Shown: positions 1 to 9,714, counted from the first letter of the stretch. The stretch: 64,000 bases of DNA from Bifidobacterium catenulatum PV20-2 (GCF_000800455.1 NZ_CP007456.1:372001-436000), one strand, 5' to 3'. A program made the numbers and translations. Notes: generated by a model from the letters alone, not told the origin.

Positions 1-55
1 GCGACAGCGGCGTGACGGTCGCAGCAGGCGGTAATCGCAATACAACGGAGCGGGT

Positions 56-730
56 ATGGCACAAACGCAAGGCAACAAGGTGACGGAAGTCGTCGACGGC
101 GTGATCGAACAGGTCGACGTTTCCAAGCATCCGACGGCGTCCATTGAAGCGTCTGATCTTTCCTTGGCCGACATCGAGCGTCGTAAATCGCATCCGGCAC
201 ACTGGGTGCTGTTCATCGCGCTGGTGCTGGTGGCTCTGATCGTGCCCTACTGGTGGGGACGTTTTCTCGCGGTCAAGGATGCGGCTTGGATTGTCGACAA
301 CCTCGGTTTCCTTGATCCCAAGGGTGTTGCGTTGATTTCGTGGACTGTCACCATCATGGCGATGACCGGCTTGGGATTGATGGTCGCCGATGTGAAGAAA
401 TGGCTGTGGGGCACGGTTTTTGTGGTGGGACTCGCCGCCGAGCAGTTCGTTGCCGGCATGTGCCTGCTGAGCTTCAACTTCTGGAACGCCACTTATGTGA
501 TGTATGGCGATTCCTCGGGGCTTGCCAACGCCGCGAATCTTGGCATTATCGCGGCCGGATGCGGTGTCGCCGTCTACGCGGTGCTGTGGGTTGGACTGCT
601 GGTCTGCATCAAAAAGGAATCGAAATTCAATGTGCTTACGCGCAGTTGGGCGTCGTTTTTGCTGTTTTTCGTGATCGAGAGCATTTCGCTCGCGGTGGTG
701 CTGTTCGGCGGGCTGCTGAACGTGGTCTGA
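56..730 (+). CDS. Polytopic membrane protein of unknown function
   Basis: The 224-residue protein has a polar N-terminal 50 residues followed by about five hydrophobic segments (roughly residues 51-70, 92-112, 119-146, 160-183 and 198-222), so it should sit in the cytoplasmic membrane. I see no catalytic or transport motif that identifies a family. The ATG is preceded by ACGGAG at 45-50, a reasonable ribosome binding site. It lies 130 bases upstream of rpsO on the same strand, but that spacer contains the rpsO leader, so a shared job is not implied. It resembles uncharacterised bifidobacterial membrane proteins; no function is assigned. Confidence 0.75.
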   Translation: MAQTQGNKVTEVVDGVIEQVDVSKHPTASIEASDLSLADIERRKSHPAHWVLFIALVLVALIVPYWWGRFLAVKDAAWIVDNLGFLDPKGVALISWTVTIMAMTGLGLMVADVKKWLWGTVFVVGLAAEQFVAGMCLLSFNFWNATYVMYGDSSGLANAANLGIIAAGCGVAVYAVLWVGLLVCIKKESKFNVLTRSWASFLLFFVIESISLAVVLFGGLLNVV

Positions 731-862
731 AGCGTCGCTTGCGGAATGGTCTGATTTGGTCTGCCCCTCGTGTATGATTTCCCTTTGGCGTATTTCGCCC
801 GCGGATAGAGAGCGCGCCGGTATTGGACCGGCAGCACCGCGCAGCAACATAAGGAGGATGCC

Positions 863-1132
863 GTGGCACTTACGGCTGAGGAAAAGCAGGAAATCATCAA
901 GACTTACGCTACCCACGAGGGTGACACCGGCTCCCCGGAGGTCCAGGTTGCTCTGCTGACCAAGCGTATCGCTGATCTGACCGAGCACCTCAAGGAGCAC
1001 AAGCATGATCACCACTCCCGTCGTGGTCTGCTGCTGATGGTCGGCGATCGTCGTCGTATGCTTGATTACCTCAAGCGCGTTGACATCAACCGTTACCGCT
1101 CCCTGATTGAGCGTCTGGGTCTGCGCCGATAG
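863..1132 (+). CDS. rpsO: 30S ribosomal protein S15
   Basis: This 89-residue protein has the standard S15 length and core, including the [12 protein letters not shown] segment and the C-terminal [12 protein letters not shown] end. S15 is a primary binder of 16S rRNA in the central domain of the small subunit. The GTG start at 863 follows AAGGAGG at 851-857, which makes this start secure. It is followed by a hairpin terminator and then pnp, the rpsO-pnp order found in many bacteria. Confidence 0.97.
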   Translation: MALTAEEKQEIIKTYATHEGDTGSPEVQVALLTKRIADLTEHLKEHKHDHHSRRGLLLMVGDRRRMLDYLKRVDINRYRSLIERLGLRR

Positions 1133-1143
1133 TTAAATTCTTC

Positions 1144-1177
1144 CGCCCGAATGCCTTCCTTGGCGTTCGGGCGTTTT
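1144..1177 (+). terminator. Rho-independent terminator after rpsO
   Basis: A 12-bp stem (CGCCCGAATGCC pairing with GGCGTTCGGGCG, one G-T pair) with a 6-base loop is followed by TTTT. It separates rpsO from pnp. Confidence 0.85.
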
Positions 1178-1259
1178 GCATGACAGCCGCGTTGAGGAAA
1201 AGACAGTTTGAAAGCCCGAGGTTTAGGGCGCATGAGGTCTAGAATCTAAAGATGAGGAA

Positions 1260-1326
1260 GCGACGAAGGTAACGTCGCGTCACGCATGCAGAAATCGGTT
1301 GGAGTCCGCTGAAGAGGACTGCCGAT
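1260..1326 (+). promoter_or_regulatory. Structured 5' untranslated region of pnp
   Basis: Two hairpins can be drawn in the 180-base rpsO-pnp spacer. The first is GCGACG/CGTCGC at 1260-1265 and 1273-1278. The second is a nested stem with ATCGG/CCGAT (1294-1298 and 1322-1326) enclosing AGTCC/GGACT (1303-1307 and 1316-1320). In E. coli, PNPase represses its own synthesis through an RNase III-processed leader stem; a comparable role here is inference only. Confidence 0.45.
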
Positions 1327-1356
1327 AGTTGGTAAAAGAAAAAAAGGAGGAACCCT

Positions 1357-4017
1357 ATGGAGGGTCCCGAAATCAAGGCTGTTGAAGCCGTAATCGATAA
1401 TGGTTCATTTGGTAAGCGCACGTTGCGCTTCGAGACCGGTCGTCTCGCCCAGCAGGCGGATGGTGCCGTTGCCGCCTATCTTGACGATGATTCGATGATT
1501 CTGTCGACCACCACCGCCGGTTCCAGCCCGAAGGAGAACTACGACTTCTTCCCGCTGACCGTGGACGTGGAAGAGAAGATGTACGCCGCCGGCAAGATCC
1601 CGGGCTCGTTCTTCCGCCGTGAAGGCCGCCCGAGCTCCGAAGCTATTCTCGCTTGCCGTATCATCGACCGTCCGCTGCGCCCGTTGTTCCCACACACGCT
1701 GCGCAACGAAGTGCAGGTTGTGGAAACCGTGCTCGCCGTCAACCCGGACGATGCGTACGATGTTATCGCTCTGAATGCTGCTTCCGCTTCCACCATGATT
1801 TCCGGTCTACCGTTCGAAGGCCCGGTTTCCGGCGTTCGCCTGGCTCTGATCGACGGCCAGTGGGTCGCTTTCCCGCGTTGGAGCGAGCGTGAGCGCGCCG
1901 TGTTCGAAATCGTGGTTGCAGGCCGCGTAGTGGAGAACGGCGATGTCGCCATCGCTATGATCGAAGCCGGCGCAGGTAAGAACGCCTGGCACCTCATCTA
2001 CGACGAAGGCCAGACCAAGCCGGACGAGGAAGTCGTTGCCGGTGGTCTTGAAGCAGCCAAGCCGTTCATCAAGGTGATCTGCGAGGCTCAGGCCGAACTC
2101 AAGAACATCGCTGCGAAGGAAACCAAGGAATTCCAGCTCTTCCCGGAGTACACCGAAGATCTGTACAATCGTATCGATGAGATCGCCCACGCTGATCTCG
2201 ACGAGGCTCTCTCCATTGCCGAGAAGCTGCCGCGCCAGGATCGCATTCATGAGATCAAGGAAGGCGTCAAGGCCACTCTCGCCGGCGAATTCACTGACAT
2301 GGACGATGCCGAAAAGGAAAAGGAGATCGGCAATGCGTTCAAGGAGCTGCAGCGCCAGATCGTGCGTCGCCGCATCCTGACCCAGGATTACCGCATCGAT
2401 GGCCGTGGCCTGCGCGACATCCGCACCCTGTCCGCTGAAGTGGACATCGTTCCGCGCGTGCACGGTTCCGCACTGTTCCAGCGTGGCGAAACCCAGATTC
2501 TGGGCGTTACCACCCTGAACATGCTCAAGATGGAACAGCAGATCGACGCACTGTCCGGTCCGCAGTCCAAGCGTTACATGCACAACTATGAGATGCCGCC
2601 GTACTCCACCGGTGAAACCGGTCGCGTTGGCTCCCCGAAGCGTCGCGAAATCGGTCACGGTGCTCTGGCGGAGAAGGCTCTCGTGCCGGTGCTGCCGAAC
2701 CGCGAGGAGTTCCCGTACGCCATCCGTCAGGTCTCCGAAGCCATTGGCTCCAACGGTTCCACCTCCATGGGTTCCGTGTGCGCTTCCACCCTGTCGCTGC
2801 TCGCCGCAGGCGTGCCGCTGAAGGCTCCGGTTGCCGGCATCGCCATGGGCCTCGTGTCCGGTGATGTTGACGGCCAGCACATTTTCAAGACCCTGACCGA
2901 TATTCTCGGTGCTGAAGACGCATTCGGCGATATGGACTTCAAGGTCGCCGGCACCTCCGAGTTCATCACCGCTCTGCAGCTCGACACCAAGCTCGATGGC
3001 ATTCCGGCAGACATTCTTGCCTCCGCTCTGCAGCAGGCCAAGGAAGCCCGCACTACCATTCTCGAAGTCATCAACGAGTGCATCGACGGCCCGGCCGAGA
3101 TGAGCCCGTATGCTCCGCGCATCATCACCACCACCGTTCCGGTCGACAAGATCGGCGAGGTCATCGGACCGAAGGGCAAGATGATCAACCAGATCCAAGA
3201 AGAGACTGGTGCGGAGATCGCCATCGAAGATGACGGTACCGTGTTCATCTCCTCCGAGGGTGGCGACGGCGCTGAAAAGGCCAAGCAGATCATCGAACAG
3301 ATCGCCAACCCGCACGTTCCTGAAGCCGGCGAAACCTACAACGGCAAGGTTGTGAAGACTACCTCCTTCGGTGCCTTCGTGAATCTGACACCGGGAACCG
3401 ACGGCCTGCTGCACATCTCCCAGATCCGTAATCTGGCCGACGGCGAGCGTATCGACGCCGTCGAAGACGTGCTCAAGGAAGGCGACACCGTTGAGGTGAT
3501 CGTGCAGGGCGTTGACGATCGCGGCAAGATCTCCTTGGCCATTCCGGGCTTCGAAGATCAGGAATCCTCCGCTCCGCGTCGTGAGCGTTCCGATCGCGAT
3601 GACCGTCGCGGCAGCCGTGGCCGTCGTGATGATCGTCGTTCCGATCGTGACGATCGTGATTATGATGATCGTCCGCGTCGTCGTCGTTCCGATCGCGATG
3701 ACCGTGATTATGATCGTGATGATCGCCGTTCCGATCGTGACGATCGTGATTATGATGATCGTCCGCGTCGTCGTCGTTCCGATCGCGATGATCGTGATTA
3801 TGATGATCGTCCGCGTCGTCGTCGTTCCGACCGTGACGATCGTGATTATGATCGTGATGATCGTCGTTCCGACCGTCGCCGCAGCAGCCGCCGCGACGAC
3901 CGCAACCCGCGTTACGCAGCCGACGAGAACTACGACGAGTACCGTGCCGATCGCGAAGAGCGTTCCGAGCGTCCTCGCCGCCGCGTCCGCCGCGACTTTG
4001 ATCCTTTTGAGGACTGA
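1357..4017 (+). CDS. pnp: Polyribonucleotide nucleotidyltransferase (PNPase) with repetitive C-terminal tail
   Basis: PNPase degrades RNA phosphorolytically from the 3' end and can add tails; it works as a ring-shaped trimer. The 886-residue protein shows two RNase PH-like halves (about 15-240 and 340-580), a KH domain ([12 protein letters not shown], about 600-650) and an S1 domain ([18 protein letters not shown], about 665-725). It is longer than the roughly 710-residue E. coli enzyme because of a tail of about 145 residues dominated by Arg and Asp, with repeated units such as [16 protein letters not shown]. The ATG follows AAAGGAGG, so the start is secure. A terminator lies directly downstream, so it is probably transcribed alone. 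Confidence 0.97.
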   Translation: MEGPEIKAVEAVIDNGSFGKRTLRFETGRLAQQADGAVAAYLDDDSMILSTTTAGSSPKENYDFFPLTVDVEEKMYAAGKIPGSFFRREGRPSSEAILACRIIDRPLRPLFPHTLRNEVQVVETVLAVNPDDAYDVIALNAASASTMISGLPFEGPVSGVRLALIDGQWVAFPRWSERERAVFEIVVAGRVVENGDVAIAMIEAGAGKNAWHLIYDEGQTKPDEEVVAGGLEAAKPFIKVICEAQAELKNIAAKETKEFQLFPEYTEDLYNRIDEIAHADLDEALSIAEKLPRQDRIHEIKEGVKATLAGEFTDMDDAEKEKEIGNAFKELQRQIVRRRILTQDYRIDGRGLRDIRTLSAEVDIVPRVHGSALFQRGETQILGVTTLNMLKMEQQIDALSGPQSKRYMHNYEMPPYSTGETGRVGSPKRREIGHGALAEKALVPVLPNREEFPYAIRQVSEAIGSNGSTSMGSVCASTLSLLAAGVPLKAPVAGIAMGLVSGDVDGQHIFKTLTDILGAEDAFGDMDFKVAGTSEFITALQLDTKLDGIPADILASALQQAKEARTTILEVINECIDGPAEMSPYAPRIITTTVPVDKIGEVIGPKGKMINQIQEETGAEIAIEDDGTVFISSEGGDGAEKAKQIIEQIANPHVPEAGETYNGKVVKTTSFGAFVNLTPGTDGLLHISQIRNLADGERIDAVEDVLKEGDTVEVIVQGVDDRGKISLAIPGFEDQESSAPRRERSDRDDRRGSRGRRDDRRSDRDDRDYDDRPRRRRSDRDDRDYDRDDRRSDRDDRDYDDRPRRRRSDRDDRDYDDRPRRRRSDRDDRDYDRDDRRSDRRRSSRRDDRNPRYAADENYDEYRADREERSERPRRRVRRDFDPFED
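3628..3873 (+). repeat. Degenerate tandem repeats encoding the PNPase RDDR tail
   Basis: Near-identical blocks built from GATCGTGACGATCGTGATTA and CGTCCGCGTCGTCGTCGTTC segments recur about four times, encoding alternating [16 protein letters not shown] and DRDDRR modules. The high identity between copies at DNA level, including synonymous positions, suggests recent expansion by slippage or recombination. Confidence 0.85.
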
Positions 4018-4058
4018 CGTCCGCAAAAGGATCCCTCGCAGCATAGCTGACTGACTGA

Positions 4059-4092
4059 AGTGCCCTGTACCGAAAGGTGCGGGGCACTTTTC
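4059..4092 (+). terminator. Terminator after pnp
   Basis: AGTGCCC at 4059-4065 pairs with GGGCACT at 4082-4088, with additional inner pairing CC/GG, followed by a TTTT run. Confidence 0.8.
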
Positions 4093-4197
4093 GTTTCATG
4101 TAGAATGCATGAAAATGAGACACGGGTATGAGTTTTGTCATAACGTACCTAAATGCATGCGAGAATGGTTTGAGGAGCCATTAACGAAGGAGTCGTC

Positions 4198-4758
4198 ATG
4201 GTCTTTGGCATTATCATTGCCGTCATTGTTGTACTTATTGTGCTTTGGGCCGTCAGCGCCTACAACGGGCTGGTCACACTACGAAATCGTGTGAAGAACG
4301 GCTGGGCGCAAATCGATGTGCAGCTCAAGCAGCGTACCGATCTTATTCCGAACCTGGTGGAAACGGTCAAAGGTTATGCTGCCCACGAATCCCAAGTATT
4401 CACGCAGGTCACACAGGCCCGTGCCGGCGTGGTGCAGGCCACGCAAAGCGGTGACGTGGCGCAGCGCATCGCCGCGGAAAACCAGCTGAGCCGCGCACTC
4501 ATGAATCTGCAGGTTGTGTCTGAAAACTATCCGCAACTGCAGGCCAATACGAATTTCATGGATCTGCAGAGTCAGCTGAAATCGTTGGAAGAGAAGATCG
4601 CTTACGCACGCCAGTTCTACAACGATGTCGTGCAGAAGTACAATACCCAGACCGAGGTTGTGCCGACCAATATTATCGCCGGCTTGTTCCATTTCGAACA
4701 GGCCCCCTACTTCCAGGTGGACGAAGCGGATCGTCAGGTTCCGCAAGTTAAGTTCTGA
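4198..4758 (+). CDS. lemA: LemA family protein
   Basis: The 186-residue protein begins with a single hydrophobic helix (about residues 2-21), followed by the LemA domain. The diagnostic pattern YNGLVTLRNRVKNGWAQID, QLKQRTDLIPNLV and a helical bundle to FNDVVQKYNT-like sequence (YNDVVQKYNT) is present. LemA proteins are membrane-anchored helical bundles of unclear biochemical role. AAGGAG lies 6-11 bases ahead of the ATG. The gene precedes a DUF2207 membrane protein, a pairing seen in many bacteria, although a hairpin terminator sits between them, so expression may be partly uncoupled. Confidence 0.93.
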   Translation: MVFGIIIAVIVVLIVLWAVSAYNGLVTLRNRVKNGWAQIDVQLKQRTDLIPNLVETVKGYAAHESQVFTQVTQARAGVVQATQSGDVAQRIAAENQLSRALMNLQVVSENYPQLQANTNFMDLQSQLKSLEEKIAYARQFYNDVVQKYNTQTEVVPTNIIAGLFHFEQAPYFQVDEADRQVPQVKF

Positions 4759-4766
4759 CATGCATG

Positions 4767-4801
4767 TAAAGCCCCGTCCGATAATGATGGGGCTTTACTG
4801 T
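4767..4801 (+). terminator. Terminator after lemA
   Basis: TAAAGCCCC at 4767-4775 pairs with GGGGCTTTA at 4789-4797. The T tract is short, so termination may be incomplete and allow read-through into the DUF2207 gene. Confidence 0.7.
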
Positions 4802-4871
4802 TCAATTCGGTTTGTACGGCCATCTGTTGTGTATGGCCATCTGAGGGAAGAAGAAGCGAGAAAGAGGGATT

Positions 4872-7082
4872 ATGGCGGCCAAACAGCATGCGTTACGAGC
4901 AGTGCGCAGCTTCGGTATTGCAATCGTTGTTACCGTTGGTATTGTAGCGGCCTTGCTGCTGTTCATGGCATCGGATGACGGTGGTGCCGATCTGAGCTAC
5001 AAAACGCTTGACTACGATGTGCAGGTGCAAAGCAATGGCGATTTGAAGGTCACCCAGCATATCGACATGAAACTCGCCGACCGCAGCGACGATGATGGTG
5101 ATCATCCGTGGAAGCAGCTGTACCAGCAGTACACGCTGAAGGAAAGCGATCTGACCAATATTACCGATATCAGCGTGCGCAATGTAACAACGGGGGAAAC
5201 CTACCAGCAGGGCGATATCGCAATCCCAAGCAGCTACAGCACCGACGAATGGAATCGAGAACATGCGAAGCAGTGGTACATCGCCGATGTCTCGCAAGGC
5301 GACAGCAATCCACAGCCGTTCGATCCCGCAAAAGACGGTCTTGTTTCCGGCAATACCGACGATCGTTCCAAGAAGATCGAAATCGGGTGGAACATTCCCT
5401 CCATCACATCGACAAGCAGCCTGAAATTCGACGTGACCATGACCATGCAGGGCGTGACCACCGCCTATCAAGACATGGCCACGTTCCAATGGGAGCCGCT
5501 CGGCGTGAGCAATCAGATTCCCATCGGCAAAGTCACCGGCACCGTCACGTTCCCGGATGGCATCACGGCAGATAATTCATGGGCTTGGCTGCACACCGAA
5601 CGCACATCCACCACCGAACGTGGTGATAAAGGGTCGCTGCAGTTCACCGTGCACGACGTTCGTGCCGGCGACTATGTTGACGTGGTCGCCATGTTCGACG
5701 TCGGTGCGACCAGCGGTGTGGCACGCACTCGTGATACCACCATCAAAAACGGCCTGATGGAAAGCGAGGCCCAACAGGAGCAGCAGTGGCGTGACCAGCA
5801 GCGCACAAAAGCGCGTATTCGCCTGATCGCAGGAGTCGCCATCGCTGTGATAGGCCTGGTGTTGTGTGTAATCGCCGTCGTGCTCGCATTGCGCAGTTTC
5901 AATCGTTCGCAATACCACGGTGGCGTCGAGTATTGGCGTGACGAACCGGAAATGAGTCCCGCCAGCGCCGCAGAACTGCTGTATATCGTTGACAACAAGC
6001 ATTCGAAAACATTGTCGAGCCGAAAAATGTCGGCTTCCGTGCTCTCGCTCGCCTCGCGTGGAGCAATCGCCATTTACCCGGGGCCGGCCGCCATGTATCG
6101 GGGCATTGATATGAGTCGGTCTCGCAATGCCGATATCGCGCAGCTGATTTCCAATGATCCAGCCCGTGCGCGTGATGCAGGCAAAACCAGCACCATCGTG
6201 ATACTGCCGGTGGTGTTCGATAACCCGCAGTCGTTGGCGTTGAGCCAGAGCGAACGTACCGCGCTCGACCTGCTGGTGAAGGCGTCCGAACGCATTGGTT
6301 CTCCGGTGTTCGACCTGAAACAGATGGACAAGAATTTCTCCGATTGGTCGAAAGGCTACAAGTATCAGGAAAAGTTTACGAATGCGTGCAGTAGCGAATT
6401 CTCCATGTTGGGTGCCACTTCGGCATGCGGTGGGGGAGCGTTCGCCGCAGGTATCTGCGCTGCGATTCTGTCGTTCCTTTCCATAGTATATTTTGGCGTG
6501 ATCGGCAATCTTGCGTTGGTCATGCTGATTTCCGCGCCGATGATGCTCGCGTCCGTGTTTGCGCTGAGCTACCTCAAATTGAAGGGGCTTAACGACAATG
6601 GTCAGCGTCTTGCCGGTCAGGTGGTCGGTTTGAAACGGTATATGGAGGATTTCAGCGACTTCCGTGATCGTGGCGTGGCTGATATGACGTTGTGGGGTCG
6701 CTACATGGTGTATGCCACTGCGTTCGGCATTTCCGAAAAGGCGATGAAGCAGCTGTTGAAGGCGTATCCGCAATTGGCCGATCCGAATTGGCTTGATGCC
6801 AACGCTTCCGATTCGCTGCTCTACTGGAGTTACCGTTCATGGTATTTCAATCATTATTACGGTGGTCCTGGTTCGATCGATGTCAATGCGACGGATTTCT
6901 CGCCGAGTGCCAATTTTGGTGATATTGGCGCGCAGTTGGAATCAGGTTTCGCTGATATTCAATCGACGATTTCGGCGGCATCACCGTCCGGAAGTTTCAG
7001 TGGTTCCGGCGGCAGTTTCTCCGGTGGCGGTTTCGGCGGTTCGTCCGGCGGTTCCGGTGGCGGCAGCTTCGGCGGTCGCTGA
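4872..7082 (+). CDS. DUF2207 domain-containing membrane protein
   Basis: This 736-residue protein starts with a signal-anchor helix (about 15-35). An extracellular DUF2207 domain of about 270 residues follows (YDVQVQSNGDLKVTQHIDM near its start). A second membrane helix lies at about 316-341, a cytoplasmic stretch after it, and a helical hairpin at about 519-570. The C-terminus is a Gly/Ser-rich tail (GGSFSGGGFGG and similar), which is characteristic of this family. DUF2207 proteins commonly neighbour lemA, as here; the function is not established. The ATG lies 11 bases after a GAGAAAGAGGG stretch that can serve as a ribosome binding site. Confidence 0.9.
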   Translation: MAAKQHALRAVRSFGIAIVVTVGIVAALLLFMASDDGGADLSYKTLDYDVQVQSNGDLKVTQHIDMKLADRSDDDGDHPWKQLYQQYTLKESDLTNITDISVRNVTTGETYQQGDIAIPSSYSTDEWNREHAKQWYIADVSQGDSNPQPFDPAKDGLVSGNTDDRSKKIEIGWNIPSITSTSSLKFDVTMTMQGVTTAYQDMATFQWEPLGVSNQIPIGKVTGTVTFPDGITADNSWAWLHTERTSTTERGDKGSLQFTVHDVRAGDYVDVVAMFDVGATSGVARTRDTTIKNGLMESEAQQEQQWRDQQRTKARIRLIAGVAIAVIGLVLCVIAVVLALRSFNRSQYHGGVEYWRDEPEMSPASAAELLYIVDNKHSKTLSSRKMSASVLSLASRGAIAIYPGPAAMYRGIDMSRSRNADIAQLISNDPARARDAGKTSTIVILPVVFDNPQSLALSQSERTALDLLVKASERIGSPVFDLKQMDKNFSDWSKGYKYQEKFTNACSSEFSMLGATSACGGGAFAAGICAAILSFLSIVYFGVIGNLALVMLISAPMMLASVFALSYLKLKGLNDNGQRLAGQVVGLKRYMEDFSDFRDRGVADMTLWGRYMVYATAFGISEKAMKQLLKAYPQLADPNWLDANASDSLLYWSYRSWYFNHYYGGPGSIDVNATDFSPSANFGDIGAQLESGFADIQSTISAASPSGSFSGSGGSFSGGGFGGSSGGSGGGSFGGR

Positions 7083-7143
7083 CTTGCAGCATTACGTATC
7101 GCAACGTATTGCATCGCAACACAATCCATCAAATCATGATTAA

Positions 7144-7189
7144 TCAAATCGTAATTTGACAAATCGTAATTTGTATAATTACGATTTGA
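7144..7189 (+). promoter_or_regulatory. Triple-repeat promoter/operator of the AAA ATPase gene
   Basis: CAAATCGTAATTTG occurs twice in direct order (7145-7158 and 7160-7173), and its inverse AATTACGATTTGA follows (7177-7189). Each copy is itself partly palindromic. TATAAT at 7174-7179 is a perfect -10 hexamer placed only 13 bases before the ATG, and no ribosome binding site lies between, so the mRNA is probably leaderless or nearly so. The repeats surround the -10, so a protein bound there would block transcription (inference). Confidence 0.6.
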
Positions 7190-7192
7190 TGT

Positions 7193-8599
7193 ATGACGTT
7201 TATAGGCAGACAAGATGAACTGGCGTTTCTGGAAGACTGCTATGCCAACAACAAAGCGCAACTGGTAGTGCTGTATGGTCGTCGCAGAGTGGGAAAAACG
7301 GAACTGCTGGCGCAATTCGCGCGAAACAGGCAGCATGTGTTCTTCGCATCTCCATCGGCGACCAAAGATGAACAACTTGCTGCTTTCTCGCGTCAGATGT
7401 TCGAAGCGGGAGCACCGGCAGGCCGATATCTGCAACAGTATTCCGATTGGGAATCAGCGCTGGCTGACATAGTCAATCTTCCCACGCAAGACGGAAAACG
7501 CAGATTAATCATCATCGATGAATTTCCCTATCTCGCGAAAAGCGATTCCTCCTTGCCTTCCGTACTGCAGAATCTTTGGGATCACACATTGAAGGATTCC
7601 AACGTCATGATGGTGCTGTGCGGCAGCTCCATGAGCTTCATCGAAAAAGAGATGCTTTCGGAAAAATCGCCATTATACGGGCGTGCCACCGGCGTGCTGA
7701 AGCTCCTGCCGATGCCGTATTGGGATGCCGCGCAATTCTTCCCCGATTACAGTGCGCAAGACAACGCGCTCGCGTATGCCATACTCGGCGGAATTCCGCA
7801 TTATCTGGCGCAATTCGATCCTAGCGAAAGCGTCGAAAACAATATTCGGCGGACGATCCTGCGTCGCGGCATGCCCTTGTACAGCGAAACGGAATTTTTG
7901 ATGCATCAGGAATTCCGTGAGCCGGCAACCTACAACACCATTCTGCAGGCTGTGGCGTTGGGGGCCACCCAACTGAACGATATAGCCCAGCGAACCATGC
8001 TTTCCGGTTCGGCGGTGAGCACGTACCTCAAGAACCTTATGGAAGTGCATATTGTGGAGCGTGAGTTTCCAGTGGATGCCAAGCCTGTGGAGCAGTCCAA
8101 GGCCATGCGCGGACTCTACCAGGTGCCTGACAGTTTCTTCCGTTTTTGGTATGCGTTTGTAGGGTCGAACCGTTCGGAACTGGAAATGGGGGATGCGAAA
8201 GGTGTGTACGAATACGAGATAGCGCCATATTTGCATGATTTTGCGGCGGCTTCATTTGAACGCATGTGCGCGGATTGGCTGCGTCGAAAGAGCATGCAAG
8301 GCGAGCTTGGTTTCCGTGCGAGTCATGTTGGGCGTTGGTGGGATTCCACGCGTGAAATCGACGTTGTTGCCATCGACAAGACGAACGCACATGTGCTGGT
8401 CGGCGAATGCAAATTCCGCAACAAGCCCATGGATAACGCCATGCTTGAGTCGTTGCGCAACAAATCGTTGGCGCTTAAGGGGAGCGATCGCGCATACTAT
8501 CTGTTCTCGTTAAACGGTTTCGATAGGGGAGTGCAAGCCGTAGCCGATCGCGATCCAAGCGTGAAACTCATCGGCATCGACGATTTGTACGACCTGTAG
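7193..8599 (+). CDS. AAA ATPase with DUF234 nuclease-like C-terminal domain
   Basis: The 468-residue protein has an N-terminal P-loop ATPase of the archaeal-type family: Walker A LYGRRRVGKTEL near residue 30 and Walker B RLIIIDEFPYL near residue 105. A winged-helix region follows (about 245-285). The C-terminal DUF234 region has EIDVVAIDKTN followed by VLVGECKF (about 385-405), which fits a PD-(D/E)XK nuclease core. Relatives are widespread in bifidobacteria, often as orphan genes of unknown role. It has no obvious operon partner: the DUF2207 gene upstream is separated by the repeat promoter, and an aldo/keto reductase gene follows. ATPase family assignment is firm; nuclease activity is inference. 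Confidence 0.88.
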   Translation: MTFIGRQDELAFLEDCYANNKAQLVVLYGRRRVGKTELLAQFARNRQHVFFASPSATKDEQLAAFSRQMFEAGAPAGRYLQQYSDWESALADIVNLPTQDGKRRLIIIDEFPYLAKSDSSLPSVLQNLWDHTLKDSNVMMVLCGSSMSFIEKEMLSEKSPLYGRATGVLKLLPMPYWDAAQFFPDYSAQDNALAYAILGGIPHYLAQFDPSESVENNIRRTILRRGMPLYSETEFLMHQEFREPATYNTILQAVALGATQLNDIAQRTMLSGSAVSTYLKNLMEVHIVEREFPVDAKPVEQSKAMRGLYQVPDSFFRFWYAFVGSNRSELEMGDAKGVYEYEIAPYLHDFAAASFERMCADWLRRKSMQGELGFRASHVGRWWDSTREIDVVAIDKTNAHVLVGECKFRNKPMDNAMLESLRNKSLALKGSDRAYYLFSLNGFDRGVQAVADRDPSVKLIGIDDLYDL

Positions 8600-8688
8600 C
8601 AGGATAACGGTTTAGCTGTGGGGCTGTTGATTGGGGCGACTGGTAAGGTTGCGTTGGAAGCATTGTTATGTTGTTGAAGGAGATCGGG

Positions 8689-9552
8689 ATGGCTTTGTTC
8701 CGTAATCTTGGACCGTTCCACACCACGGCTATCGGTCATGGCGAAATGCCGTTGACCATTGAAAACAATCGTGGTCACGATGTCGGTATCGAAACATTGC
8801 ACGCCTCGTTGGATGCCGGATGCCGTCACATCGACACCGCTTGGGCGTACTACACGCCGGGCGAAGAGGAACAGACCGGCGAAAAGCTGGTGCGTGAGGC
8901 GCTTGACTCGTGGAAGGGCCCGCGTGAGGAAGTCACCGTGGCCACCAAGGTGGGCTTGCGCCGCGCTTGGGAGGGTGACAAGCCGGTTTGGCCGCGTGAC
9001 GGCAAGCCGGAGCATCTGATCGAATACGGCAAGCAGTCCGCGATGGCGCTTGGCGTTGACAGCATCGATCTGCTTTACCTGCACCGTCATGATCCGGAAG
9101 TGCCGTACAACGAGTCCTGCGAAGGCATCAAGGCGTTGCTTGATCAGGGCGTGGCCCAGTGGGCCGGTGTTTCCAACGTGAGCATCGAACAGTTGAAGAT
9201 CGCGCAGGAGATCCTCGGCGACAAGCTTGTGGCCGTGCAGAACCAGTATTCTCCGATTCATCTGGACACCCAAGACACGCTTAACTATTGCGCCGAGCAG
9301 GGTCTGGCATTCGTGTGCTGGAGTCCGTTGGGCGGCTACCGTCACCCGTACGACGAGCACCTGTTCGATCCGTTCCGCGAGGTGGCCGAAGCCCGTGGCG
9401 TGAGCTACCAGCGTGTGGTGCTCGCATGGGAGCTGGCCAAGGGCGACCACATGTTCGTGATTCCCGGTGCCCACCGACCGGAAACCATTCTCGATTCCCT
9501 CAAGGCCGACGAGCTCGAACTCACCGAAGAGGAACTCGCCAAACTCGGCTGA
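8689..9552 (+). CDS. Aldo/keto reductase
   Basis: This is an NADPH-dependent reductase of the TIM-barrel AKR superfamily. Visible elements are DTAWAYYTPGEE (catalytic Asp and Tyr), the Lys in TVATKVGL, and the active-site His in LLYLHRHDPE. The C-terminal IPGAHRPETI stretch binds cofactor. An in-frame ATG exists at 8668, but AAGGAGA at 8677-8683 sits at the right distance from 8689, so the shorter 287-residue form is preferred. The substrate cannot be deduced. It is a single gene with its own terminator. Confidence 0.9.
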   Translation: MALFRNLGPFHTTAIGHGEMPLTIENNRGHDVGIETLHASLDAGCRHIDTAWAYYTPGEEEQTGEKLVREALDSWKGPREEVTVATKVGLRRAWEGDKPVWPRDGKPEHLIEYGKQSAMALGVDSIDLLYLHRHDPEVPYNESCEGIKALLDQGVAQWAGVSNVSIEQLKIAQEILGDKLVAVQNQYSPIHLDTQDTLNYCAEQGLAFVCWSPLGGYRHPYDEHLFDPFREVAEARGVSYQRVVLAWELAKGDHMFVIPGAHRPETILDSLKADELELTEEELAKLG

Positions 9553-9578
9553 GTGTCAGATTCGCAATGATTTGCGTC

Positions 9579-9613
9579 AAGGCGTCTGTCTCCACGATGG
9601 ACGCCTTTGTTTT
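9579..9613 (+). terminator. Terminator after the aldo/keto reductase gene
   Basis: AAGGCGTC at 9579-9586 pairs with GACGCCTT at 9600-9607, followed by a T-rich tract. Confidence 0.8.
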
Positions 9614-9714
9614 TCCGCATGTGTTTTTCCTCGTATGTATTTCCCGGATGCGGCAGAAGTGTCCCGTGAATAGTTGAGAATATAGAGCGGAAAAATCGAG
9701 TAAGAGGAACAAGC

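Noticed and set aside
1807-4044. 745-codon open frame on the minus strand opposite pnp
   Set aside because: It is an antisense shadow of pnp caused by strong codon bias and the Arg/Asp repeats; its translation is low-complexity Ile/Thr-rich sequence and has no ribosome binding site.
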